Source: Spodoptera frugiperda (lineage: Eukaryota > Arthropoda > Insecta > Lepidoptera > Noctuidae). Taken from it: a DNA stretch of 64,000 bases. The DNA lies in assembly GCF_023101765.2 (NCBI RefSeq), contig NC_064217.1, forward strand, positions 8,529,788-8,593,787. The letters run 5' to 3'. The notes beneath the pieces are model-generated. The model had not been told where the DNA came from, ran no database searches, and saw only the letters and a list, made by a program, of their open reading frames with translations. Positions 36,201-48,200 of the stretch are shown here, one piece after another (within the stretch, counting starts at the first letter, position 1; every line of letters begins with the position of its first letter). The position numbers and the translations under genes are program-made.

Positions 36201-39200
36201 CAGTATTAGTAGAACCAATGCTATCCATGAAGAATCTGAAGTAACCAAACAAGTCCCCAAATTAACAATCAAGTTAAAACAACCAGATGAAATTAAGTCA
36301 CCTGTACCTAAAGTAACAATAAAACCTATCAAACCACCTGTTGAACAAGATTCAGATGACAACACTGAAGATAGTCATCAAGTACCTTGTGTTACTAAAA
36401 TAAATATCAAGCCTATTCCCAAACCAACGGAAAATCTTAATGAAAAAACATTAAGATCACAACATACGATAGAGGGGTCCACTAGACCAAATGCAAGCGT
36501 CACAAAGCTAAATATAAAACCAATACCCAAACCTCCAGAAAAAATAAATGATTTTCATAGAAAATCTAGTAGCAGTGAAATTTCAGAATCTGAATATTCT
36601 GAAAATGATGAAACCAGCACTTCAGACCAAGCATCGACTTCTGATCAAGGACCTTCTGATGTTGTTCCAAAAGTAACAATAAAACTAGGAAAGCCTGGCA
36701 CTGAAAGTGAAGGTAAATTTTATACTGAAAAAAATATTCCAAAACTTACTATAAAAGTTCAACAAGATGAAAATGATGAGCAAGAACCTAAATTAAAGAA
36801 AATGGTAATTAGTCAGTCAGAAGCATCTTCTGACACACAACTTGACAAAATACCTAAACTGACAATAAAAACTATCTCAAAATCAGAAAGTCAGCCTCTT
36901 AGTCCAAAGTTGACTATCAAACCATTAAAACCACCAGATACAACCAATAAAGATGGAGAAATTCCTAAAATGAAGATATCTACTGAATCATTTGCATTAG
37001 CAGATGTAAAGGAGAGTCCACATGTGCCTAAAATTACAATTAAACCTGTAACAAGGTCTACAGCAATGTGTGACAGCCCAGAACATATCCCTGTAGTAAC
37101 AAAATTGAATATTAAACCTATTTTGAAACCTACAGACAGTGGAGAGACCCCTGAAAGCTTTGAAGATAAAGTTCCTGTAGTTTCAAAATTAAATATAAAA
37201 CCTGTACTAAAGCCTAAAGATAATGATGTAGATTCTAGTGTAGATGATGTACCTAAAATAACTAAATTAAATATTAAACCAATAAAGAATCCTGAGGAAA
37301 ATTCTTCGGAGGAAAAAGACTGTGATGAATTGAATGCTGACATTGAAAAAAATAGTATACCTGTTGTTACTAAACTTAATATTAAGCCTATAATTAAGCC
37401 TCATGATGAAGAAACTCTAAAGGATTCAGAAAACCAATCATCAGAGACTGGTAATTCAAGTGATGATAATGGAGACCACATACCTGTTGTTACAAAACTA
37501 AACATAAAACCAATTGTAAAACCTGACAGCTCAGATGAATCTTCTAAAACTGTTTCGTCGAGTGAACCAAGCATTCCTGTTATTACTAAACTAAATATTA
37601 AACCATTAATAAAACCCGGAGACAGTATCTCACCATCATCTCCTAAAAAGGAACACAAAATAGATGGCCATAGCCCAATACCAGTTGTTACTAAATTAAA
37701 TATTAAGCCTGTTGTAAGGCCTGAAGACTCGGATTTAGCAAAAAGTAAGGATGATACTGTAGATAAAACTCCTTCAAAAAATCCTCCTCTTGTGATGAAA
37801 ATCAACATGAAAACCATGACAGAAAATTTCAATAATGAACATGCATCTTGTAACAACATCATCAATGAACCATTGCCTATGTCTCCTAAAAAAGTAAAGG
37901 TAACCAATGCAATAGAATCTAAATCTGAAGCAGCCTCAGAAAAGAATTCTAAAAGAAGTAGTGAACCAGTAAATGATATACTGGCCCCAATAAAGGACCA
38001 TTCTGGAGAAAAACCCAAACAAAACTGTGTACCTGACTCCAATGAAAAGAATGCAGTTGTTGACACATCATGTGTAAATAAATCAGCATCATCAGAAAAA
38101 GAAAAGCATTCATCATCAGGGACAGGCAATGAATGTGATTCTATAATTACAGGATCCTCATTTCCTGAGTCTAGTACAGATAAAATGCCTACTGTCATGA
38201 ATGCAACTGGCCAAGAACACAAGCATATGAACTTAGGATCCACTGACTCAATAAGTGAGGCAAATATGATGCAAACTATTAGTAGACACCAAGAATCAAG
38301 GAGTAGACATTCATCAGTGCAAAATTGTACTTTGTTGAAAAAACTTTTAGAAAATAAATGTAGTTTAGATAAAAACCTTGAAGTGTCTCCAATAGTGAAT
38401 TATGCTTTGCCTGCTGAAAATAAAACCTTAAACAGTGATCATTTAGTTGAATCAGGAAAGTCTAGCTTAGACAAATTAAGTTCTGGAAATCTAGAGAAAA
38501 TTGAGAAGAGAAGTGCTACTCCTGATAAAGTAAATGATTTAAAAAAGTCTGTAGATTCAAGTACACATGCAAACCAAGATCATTGTGATAAACCAAATGA
38601 GAACCTTACCAAACCCTTAGAAATTACCATATCTGATAAGGTTACAAATCAAAGTTCTGGCCAAGATTCTCCAAGAATAATATTAAAAATTAATAAGACT
38701 GATCATGGTCCCTCAGCAAAAATTATTACTGAAGAGGTGAAAAGGCCTGATGTGCAACAAAACCTCTCTGAAAATACTCAAGATATTGTAAATGATAAGC
38801 AAAGTCCGAAAAAATATGTAAATAGTAGAAAGAAACAAGCATTGGATACATCATTGAATTTATCTTCAGGCAAGCGCTTAAGGAGTTCAAGGATTGTAGA
38901 AAATACAGAAAAGACGCCTATAGCAAGGCGGAATATGGGCAAGAGGCCATCCACGACGGATACTAGCCCTCCTCAAAACAAAGATTCTGACCTTTCCTTG
39001 TTACAAAGTAAAAGGTTAAAATTAGGACAACTTTTGGGCAACAAGTCCCTTACAATGAGTCCTGTTACAAAAACTTCTCCGCCCTCACCCACAAAGACTG
39101 GTTTAGATTTAAAACAGGGAGGTAAAAATGTCAATCATTCTCTGTTGAATAATGAGAATTGTTCAAAGAATGGTAACTCAAAATTACATAATATTTTGTC

Positions 39201-42200
39201 CAATTTACATGCAAAACAAAATATGCAATCACTGTCTTATAATAATACAAACTGTTTAGACAAACCACAAACCGTGGCTACTGATAAAGAAGTGAATGCT
39301 TCAGTGAGCAGCTTGGATGCAGTTGAGACTGCTTCCGTAGAAAACTCGCATCCGGAAGTACAAGAGATGATTATAAATGAAAATTCAGAATATCGTGAAT
39401 TTACCACTACTCCTGAAGAGGTTTCTCAAGATCCTTTAGAGGTAGCCAGGCCAGCTGAAGAAAGTCCAGAGATTGTAGACATTCCTAAAACAGTGGAACT
39501 GACACCGCAACCTAAAAAACGTGGACGGCCACGGAAGTTGCCAGTATCTGAAGGAGCGAAACCCGTCGCATTGCCGGTTCCAGCCTTAGAAGAGCGGCCG
39601 CAACGGTCATTGCGCCTAATGAGGTAAATATAAATTTTCTCTACAGATCTTGTGTTAATCTAATCTAATCCATAATATTATTTAGTGAAAATATATATTA
39701 CTCACCATCCACAACTTTATGAATATTAACATCAAATATGTTGTTTTCAGGGACAGACCGGCAATCCTGACGAAGCCACGAGGACGGGGCAGAGGGCGAG
39801 GGGCACGACGTGTGGAAGCGACTACGCCGCCTACAGAACTCGAGACTATAGTGGTTATCGAGCCTGCTGACGAGCCGGAAGACCGACCACCCCCTGCCGA
39901 AATCGACCCGACCAGTTCGAGAATCAAGCTTCCGCGTATGACGGAGGCACTCGACAAAATGCCTTCAGCATGCACAACACCTTTATCAAGTAGACGACGG
40001 AATTCGTCAGGGAATTACTCGACTGGCGAATCGCCTGAATTGAAGGTGGCGCTTGAGAACTCGAAAGGCGATGAGACCATGAAGAGTCCTGAAGCTGGTA
40101 GTTCAGGGAGGGGTCGAGGTGGGCGGGGGAGCCGTGGCGGTCGGGGGAGGACACCACGTGGTCGAGGACGGGGGCGGGGAGGCGGCCGCGGCGCTACCTA
40201 CATGAAGGTATGTTGTTACGTTACAAATCTGCAACCCTTTTTCTATTAGAAGCAATAGTCACTGAAAAAGAGCAGTGCTAATTTAAATCATTGCAGTAAA
40301 CATATTAACATGGTTAAACTCGTGTTTCAGGAAACTATGGGCATCTACGGGCGAGTGTGTGGGCCAGCTACGACGACAGTGCAGCTCTTCGAAGAAGAAA
40401 CGTGTATGATGGACGATAACGCCACTCCCGCTAAGTGAGTATGACTAAATTATCTGACTAACACTATAATTTTATTAACTTTATCTGCATAACGAATCGA
40501 GTTATCATAAGAAATAAGAAAGTGAAGGTTGTAAACGACACTATTTTATGTTTTAGACCCACACATTTATTGGACGAAGATTCTCAAAGTTCCGTGAAGA
40601 GTTCGACGAACGAAAGTAGTAAAATGAAGAAATCAAAATTTGCTGATTTGTTCGACAGGTATTTATGGAAAATATTCCATTCGAATAAAGTTGGACTCAT
40701 ATGACATATAAGTTGCTTAACATAATTTTATTTGTGATTTACAGTAATAAGGTGTGGACGGCCGCGGATGTAAAGGAATACACGTGGCCCCCACCAGACA
40801 AGGCTGATGTTGAACATAAGGTAAATTAGACAGAGTAATTAAATGAGAACAGAACAGAAACAGTTCTCTAACAACCGCTGTTTTTAGCAAATCGCTGCTA
40901 CAGCCACAATACATTGCACAGCTGAATATAGACCTCTCCCCAATTACTTCTACATCTGCCAGCTGGGAACGACCTGCGAACTCCACCTTGTGCGTGGACG
41001 ACAAATACCTATGCCACATATTAATGTCTTGTTTGTTACAATAAAAATTATAACATTTGGAACAAATTTTCATTTACTAGTTATTTATCTAACCCTTGTC
41101 TAAAGAGAAAGTAACCAATGCACAATAAAAATGCATTTTATTGTCTTTATTACAGGTAATGATGATTCAGGAGCAAGTAGCGATGTTCTTAGGAGTGAAA
41201 AGCTTCAAGCGGCGATACCCGGAACTGAAGAGGCGGACTATTTCTGGTGAGGAGAGGGACTACGTTCTTAGTAAAGGTCTCGTGACTGAAGCATTGTGTG
41301 ACCTTGGTAAGTTTATAATCTGTATTCATTAAAATTAATTATGGCATTTTGGTCTTCTAAGCATAGAAGACCAAAATGACCAAAATGAAGAAAGCATTCT
41401 GAGACTAGATTTTAACGAAATCTTAAATGGGACTAGACACCAATGTTATTCTAGAGACTAGATGCCCATGCGAGACTGCGGCGTCTCGGGTTCATATAAC
41501 AATCGTATTCTTCGTCTGCAGCTTGTAATAAATCCTTGCTTATATCATATCTACTTGTCTAGTTGTACCTAATCGGGAATTTACTGTTAGTGTTGTATGT
41601 CGTGGGTATTTGAATTTTTTAGCTCACTTTCTATCTCTTTGCTCAATAATCTAAAACACAATTAACATAACATCCCTTTTCAACAGGTATCACTGCGGTA
41701 GACGCCAGTGAAGTATTAGACATTATGTTATCGGACTATCCTCACAAATATGAAGAGTTTCGGTCGTACCAACGGCAACGGCAATTGGCTGAGGCTGCTG
41801 AGGAACCAACCGAGGATATTAAAACCGAAGAAAAGGTGGTTAGGGTTGAAATGAAAGCGGAGAAACCGGCTGAACATAAACCTGAACCACCGAAAGTTGA
41901 TCCCGAAAAGACAAGACAGGTAAGTTCAGGTCGTAAGGTAGTTAAATCTTTGGTTTTCGCGATTTTCTTATTGTAATGTGGATTATTTTTTGTGTGGGTA
42001 GTTCTTTTTATTTATTTTTAACATTTATGTTGCATTTTTTTTTTTCATTTGTGGTTCCAGGTAGACTAGTGTTTATATTTGACAGATATTTAAAATAGTT
42101 TTTGTTCTACCGCATATTTTTAATTTTTCGCGATCTATGTACACAATAGTACCCTATCTTCGTGCTGCAGAGATGTACACTGATATTATCCATGTAAACA

Positions 42201-45200
42201 ATTTATATTATGATGTGTTTTTGTTTATTTATAACTTTATTTTACCTACAATATTGTTAGTTAATAATTTCCTATTATTTGTTTGTGTTTTTGTTACGTT
42301 ATTCCAGTGAACCGTAACATCAGTTGGGTAGTTTCTTTAGTCCAGCATCTTTTTTTTTCTAGCTAATTTTTAGGACGCAAATAAAGTATGTTATTTGACG
42401 CAACAAAACTCAACGCTACTTATTAAACGTACTTTGGCAATTCCAAAGAAGTATTGAATATCAGTAATGTTCATGTAGTTAATTTATAAATACGTCGTGG
42501 TAGGACATGGCGGCGGCAGCTATAGCGTCAGCGAGCGAGTGGAACGCGCGGACGAACGCGTTGCGTCGCGGCGCGTGCGCCGACCTGCAGTCGCTGACGG
42601 TGCAGCGCGCGCGCGTGCCGCCCGCCGCCCCGCCGCGCCCCCACCTGCGCCCGCCCGCAGGGTTCTACCCGCACGCGCTACTGCCGGGGCAGTACCAGCA
42701 CTCCTACAGGGTCTACACGCCTGATCAACTACGGTACCACAATGTTTACTCATGTTCATCTATCTAATTACATTTTCTTCTAAACCTCCCATATTTAGAA
42801 TAGAGAAGATGTACACTTGACTTTATGTAACTCCAATAGTTTGGTAATGAAATACGTTTTTATTTGCATTAGTTCCTAACAGGTTGTTTATAGAGATAAA
42901 GAAAGTTCAGAAAGTTCAGACCAAATAGATTGAGAATAATAAGTATGTAACTATACCTATATTTCTAACAGTAATGTTTACTAAATGAGTATTTCTCCCG
43001 TAGGTACTTCCCATTGAACACAGTACTAGCGGCGCCGCCGGCACCACCGTCAGAAGAATGGAGTTCTGACTCAGAACCTGACTGGGGCTCAAGATTCTCG
43101 TCATCCGAGGATTCTGACGGCCCTACACATCATTCTGCTAAGGTAAGTCATACATTTGTAAAAAATAAAGTTTCGCAATCTTTCTATTTAAAATCTGGTG
43201 GAGAATGCCATATGGCATTAAGTTCGCCGTATGTACCACTGTTTTATCGTATTGTGTGTACTACCCAAATAATAATAAATTTTATTTTTTTGTTATTGGA
43301 ATTTAGGTCATTAAGGTAACTTTTATACATTACTTCTAATCTTTGCTACCACAAACAGAGATTTGTCATAACCTATGCTCATCTGAAACGTATCATTGGG
43401 CGTGCATCGTTGACGACATCAATATAAATATTTTCATACTAAATAACGTTCGTGTGCACTTAAATAGTATTTATATGAAATGTGGGTCTTGATGTGTGTT
43501 TACAGCGGAAGAAATTGACGAAGACAAAGCGCAGCAGCCAGGCGGAGAGCCGTGACGTGAAGGAGTCGCGGGAGCCGCGCGAGGAGACGCGGCCCGAGGA
43601 CCTGTGCCGCGTCTGCAAGCTGCGCCTCGAGGCCAACCGCCGCTACACGCACGAACGGTTCCTCGTCTGTGCCAACTGCAACGCCAAGCGTACGTAACCC
43701 TTGCCAACAATGTGTCTGTGCTACAAGACTTAGTATAGTACTTGGAGGAGCTGTGATTGAAGACCTAGTAGAATACCAGCACAGAACCCTATCTTTATGA
43801 TCAACAGCCTATTTTTGAACTACTATGAGTTTTATGTACCATTGTGTTTACCACTATACCCAAGCTTTACACACACAACAATTTGTTGTTGTTTATAATG
43901 ATGCGTTCTATTTTAATGGGTATGATATAATCGAGAAGTATGGCAAAAAGGGGGATGTCTATATCCATGATATGGTGATGATGAATGGGACAGACAGCTC
44001 TTGATATTCTTAGTACTTATTGTTGTTTGCGTACTACGCAGTGCACCCGTCGTGCCTGGAGCTGAGCGCGGACACGATCCGCAAGTGCCGCGACTACGCG
44101 TGGCAGTGTGCCGAGTGCAAGACTTGCTGCACGTGTCGCCAGCCCGCAGACGACGACAAGATGCTCTTCTGCGACCTCTGCGACCGTGGCTTCCATATCT
44201 ACTGCGTCGGACTCGACACCGTGCCTAGCGGTATGTATAACCAGTAAACAATCCTCGTTTGCTTTCTTATTTCCTAAAAAACTGTTTTTTTTTTTTTTAT
44301 GTGGGAGAGCCATTGCTTCGGCACGACTGAAGTGATACCACCTCGAATGAAACCGGCCTTAACAAAAATTGCGTGAAATTTTGTATTTACATATTATATT
44401 CGCCCATGTCTGTCGATCTTAGATCATTCACTCCTCTAAAACAGAACGAGTATATTACATAATACTATGAACTTCTTTTTAACTTAACTTTTGACAAGAA
44501 CAAACAAATAGGAAATAAGAAACAATTTTAACTTTTTCACAAGAACAAACAAATAAGAAACAAACAAGTATTTGTTTTGTATAGCAATTTACGGCGAACA
44601 ATGAATGAAATACTTATCTGTATTTTTCGGAAGTGCGATAAGAGTTATCTATTCGATTGTATCACGTGTTTTAGTAGCGTAATTTGTGTTTACTAACAAC
44701 CTCATTTGCCGGTCATGTTATTTTTGTTAGACCACGAAAAATATTGTTTCTGTTTACCAAAACTGGTTTGTGCATTGTATAAACTGTTTTTTAGCTGCCG
44801 TAATTTCAATTAAGATTAATTAAGTACTTATAAAGTGTCTTGAAAATGCAGTTTGTAGACTTGTGACTAAGTAATGTTGACTTTACATAATACAACTACC
44901 GACGTACTTATGTCCATTCATAATTTCATAATAAGAAAGTTCATAATGAATCATTATTCGCGTTACATATAAATGTACTTTAGGGCGTAACAAAAACGTT
45001 ATCAGTAACCAGGAAGGATAAATGAAGTATTATGTAGTTCTTAATTACAGAAATTTGACTTCACAATATCATGTCACTCTGATCGTTTTGTTCTTTTATA
45101 AACCTGAAAGTATGGATGAATAATCTTGTCGTGTACTTATTACTTAATCTGGTATCGTATATTCCAGGCCGGTGGCACTGCGTAGAGTGTGCGATCTGCA

Positions 45201-48200
45201 AGTCCTGCGGGGCGCGGTCTCCCGGGGGCGCAGGGGGCGGGGGCGCGGGGGGCGCGGCCGCCAGTACCGAGCCCGCTGAGTGGCACCACCAGACGCGGCG
45301 CGGGCTCGGCGGACACAAGGTCTACTCGCACTCGCTCTGCACGCCCTGCGCCAGGTCAGTTCCTCACATACTCACACTCTGCTCTCTACTGACGCTGGTT
45401 TTATTCTCACACCGATCGTTGGCAGTGACTGTTATTGCATTAACAGCCTTAAGACCTTTAGTCCCACAATGTACACTGCCAAAAATTGTGTGTACATTGT
45501 CAATAAGATAATCTAAAGAAAACTATAATAGGATAATTATTTTCCTGCCCAAAGAATTGGTTCCAATGGTATGTTTGTATAAACACAGAAGGTTGAAAAT
45601 ACATTGTCCTGTCAGTGTTGACGTTCAGTGTGACTATAAAACTAGCCTACTATAACTCCCCATAACACACAGTCGATACAGAAGCACTTGTGACTTGAAC
45701 CAATATTCTTATTGGTCACACTAAGTCCTAACTCTTAGGTTACGGTCATACTGACAGGTTAGATGGTATTCTATTTGGATGTAGCTGTGAAGATGTGGTG
45801 GAAGGTGACTTATTAAAACTCGTATATTTGTTTGTTTGTTATTTTGTCCAGTAAAACTGAATTAACCAATGGGTAACTAATGTTCCCGTAGTATGGTCTT
45901 GAGTTAATGTTTCTTTGACTCATATGATATGTATGTTTTGTAAATCAACCTGTAAGTATGGCCAAAGGTTTCTTAGATAGGTGTGTTGATACGAAACAAA
46001 AATATTTTTTTTTATATATAAGTAAATTTAAATTAAAATACAATCAGTAATCTACAGCCACAATAAAAAGCCGACAGAAATAGGAACACCTTACAGACTT
46101 ATAATTAATAATTTATTATTAAATTTAAGTATCCATTTAGTTCCATTTATATTATACCTTTCATTATCATAAATCGTATTTACTCAAATACAGTCTTAAT
46201 TCATTATAATACCAATTTGCCAATGAGGATTGATAATAGTCCTTGTATTTGGTAGATGGTGATGCCTATTCCTCAGTAGACTGTACATTTATCATCCAAA
46301 ATACCTGTAGTACAAATTATCATGGAGTAGTGTTGGTTAGTCATTAAACAGAATAGTATCATGTTTTTAAATCGGATTCATTGCTAGTACCGCTGCATAG
46401 TACCTTTTACTGAAGAATTAAATGAGGTTTCTGTTTGTAGGTAGGATTGATTGCCTTGTTATCAATGTGTCAAAATTAATAACATATTTCAATTGGCAAC
46501 TGTAGTTAGGTTGTTAGGTTGATGAAGATAACAGAAATTAACAATAATTAAATATTATTTTTCAAGTAACACCAAGAGGGTGGCCAACAAAACCTGAGTT
46601 TCCCAAAGGAAGAATATATATCGAGGGATGCTGATACAAAGTACAAAGTTTAATAACAAAATCATTAAATGATTTCTATGTGTATATGTTTACGTATTAA
46701 TTGGTCTTGGTAGTTGATGTGTTTTCACGTCATTTCATGCGTGTTTTGTGGAGTAACACGAGCTGGTCATAGTGTCGTCTCTCCGTCCGCCTTCACTCTG
46801 TCGACATCCGCTTTGTCTCTGGTACCGTAGCATTGTGGCCCCGCAGAATGTTTACTTTGCCCCAACGCAGCGTTCTTACTCAGCACATCCCAGTACCGTA
46901 TAAGTTGCATGCCATCCCCATAGACATAAGTTTATTATTTATGCATATTTGAAGAATGTTTGTTGATTGTTATAATCTATTAATCATTTCTTTAACTTTG
47001 TATATTTATTGTATTAAAATCTAATCATTTACGAGCAAACAGTCTTCACAGAAAGAACAGCAAAGTGGACCTTATGCGAAGCACCGCCAATTGGTATGAG
47101 GGGATCACTTTGTATAGCACTGTCTTTATACAAAGTTGCTTATTGCAAACACAATTCTGACAGTGGGAACCAAATTCTGGGCTTTGTGGATTTGAGAATA
47201 CTGCCAACTTTACTGTTCCTCCTATTTTTATTGATTATTTTAATACTTTCATTTGTTCCATAATTGATGCAATACACTTAGGTAGCTAATAACTTTTGTC
47301 TTTCTGTATTATCGTTGTGTTGATGGTTGTACTGCGTCAATTAGCCTTGTATCATCAATGACAATGGGTGTCGACATCTCACCAGTCATCCTGCAGTCGG
47401 CTGCGACTAACTCACATCCATCTGTTAACTAACAAGGGCGTAGTACCATCAGTCTCCCCACTGCGTTCACTAACTCGACTCTATGCTTGTTGCTCGTCTT
47501 CGGACTCCGTCGATACTCGATACACATGGGACACGTAATTATATGTTCTTATTGTTTGTAGCTAGTCATTCAAGTTTAATGTTTGTTATATTTTATGTTT
47601 TATTTAGTAAATTAGTGTTATTTCAATGTTTACGTCTTTTACTCTCAATGTGTATTTGTATGGCATTCTTCGCAAGCACTTGCAAATTAGTGTTTGAGAT
47701 CGATTTAAAACTATCGCCAGTTCCGAGCTGTCGCGTTAGTGATTAATGATATTGTTAGTACCGTGTGCCGCAACTGTAACTGTAACGTGTAATGAACGAA
47801 CGCTAGAAGAGAGTCACTCGAGGACAAGCAACAATCCGTATGAATGAAGCGAGACCGTCCACTCGGCGCGGGGTTTCGGTGTTAATACTAATGGCGTGTT
47901 TCTGTGTTCCGGTGCTTGTGCGCGTACGGTCCGTATGTGTGTGTGCGTGCGTAGGGCGTATCGCATCGGTCGCTACTGCCCGCTCTGCGAGCGCTCCTTC
48001 ATCGGCCCGAAGGGGACCATGCAGCTCGTCATATGTAAGCTCTGCGATAGGCAACTGCATCAAGGTACGTCAGACCCACCGACACGTGTAGACGCATTCG
48101 CTTGCCCGCCCGCTACTCCGGTTAGACATGTTGTCGTAGAATGCATGACACCTATGTAAGCCTATTCTCGTTTTCTGACTCCGTGCACGGGTCCAAACCA

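Noticed and set aside
37401..38243. Long minus-strand open frame of 280 codons
   Set aside because: It is the antisense of the e(y)3 first exon. The sense frame continues for 2,138 codons and joins conserved exons. Antisense openness follows from the repetitive codon use.
42497..42767. Several overlapping GC-rich frames of 70-90 codons on both strands
   Set aside because: Shadows of e(y)3 exon 8. Only the frame with YTPDQLRYFPLNT after splicing is conserved in PHF10 relatives. The same applies around 43,471-45,516 and 49,604-50,082.
47483..47746. 87-codon frame in the long e(y)3 intron, considered as an alternative exon
   Set aside because: It reads as low-complexity hydrophobic sequence, with no phase-compatible splice sites that I could justify and no relation to e(y)3 domains.
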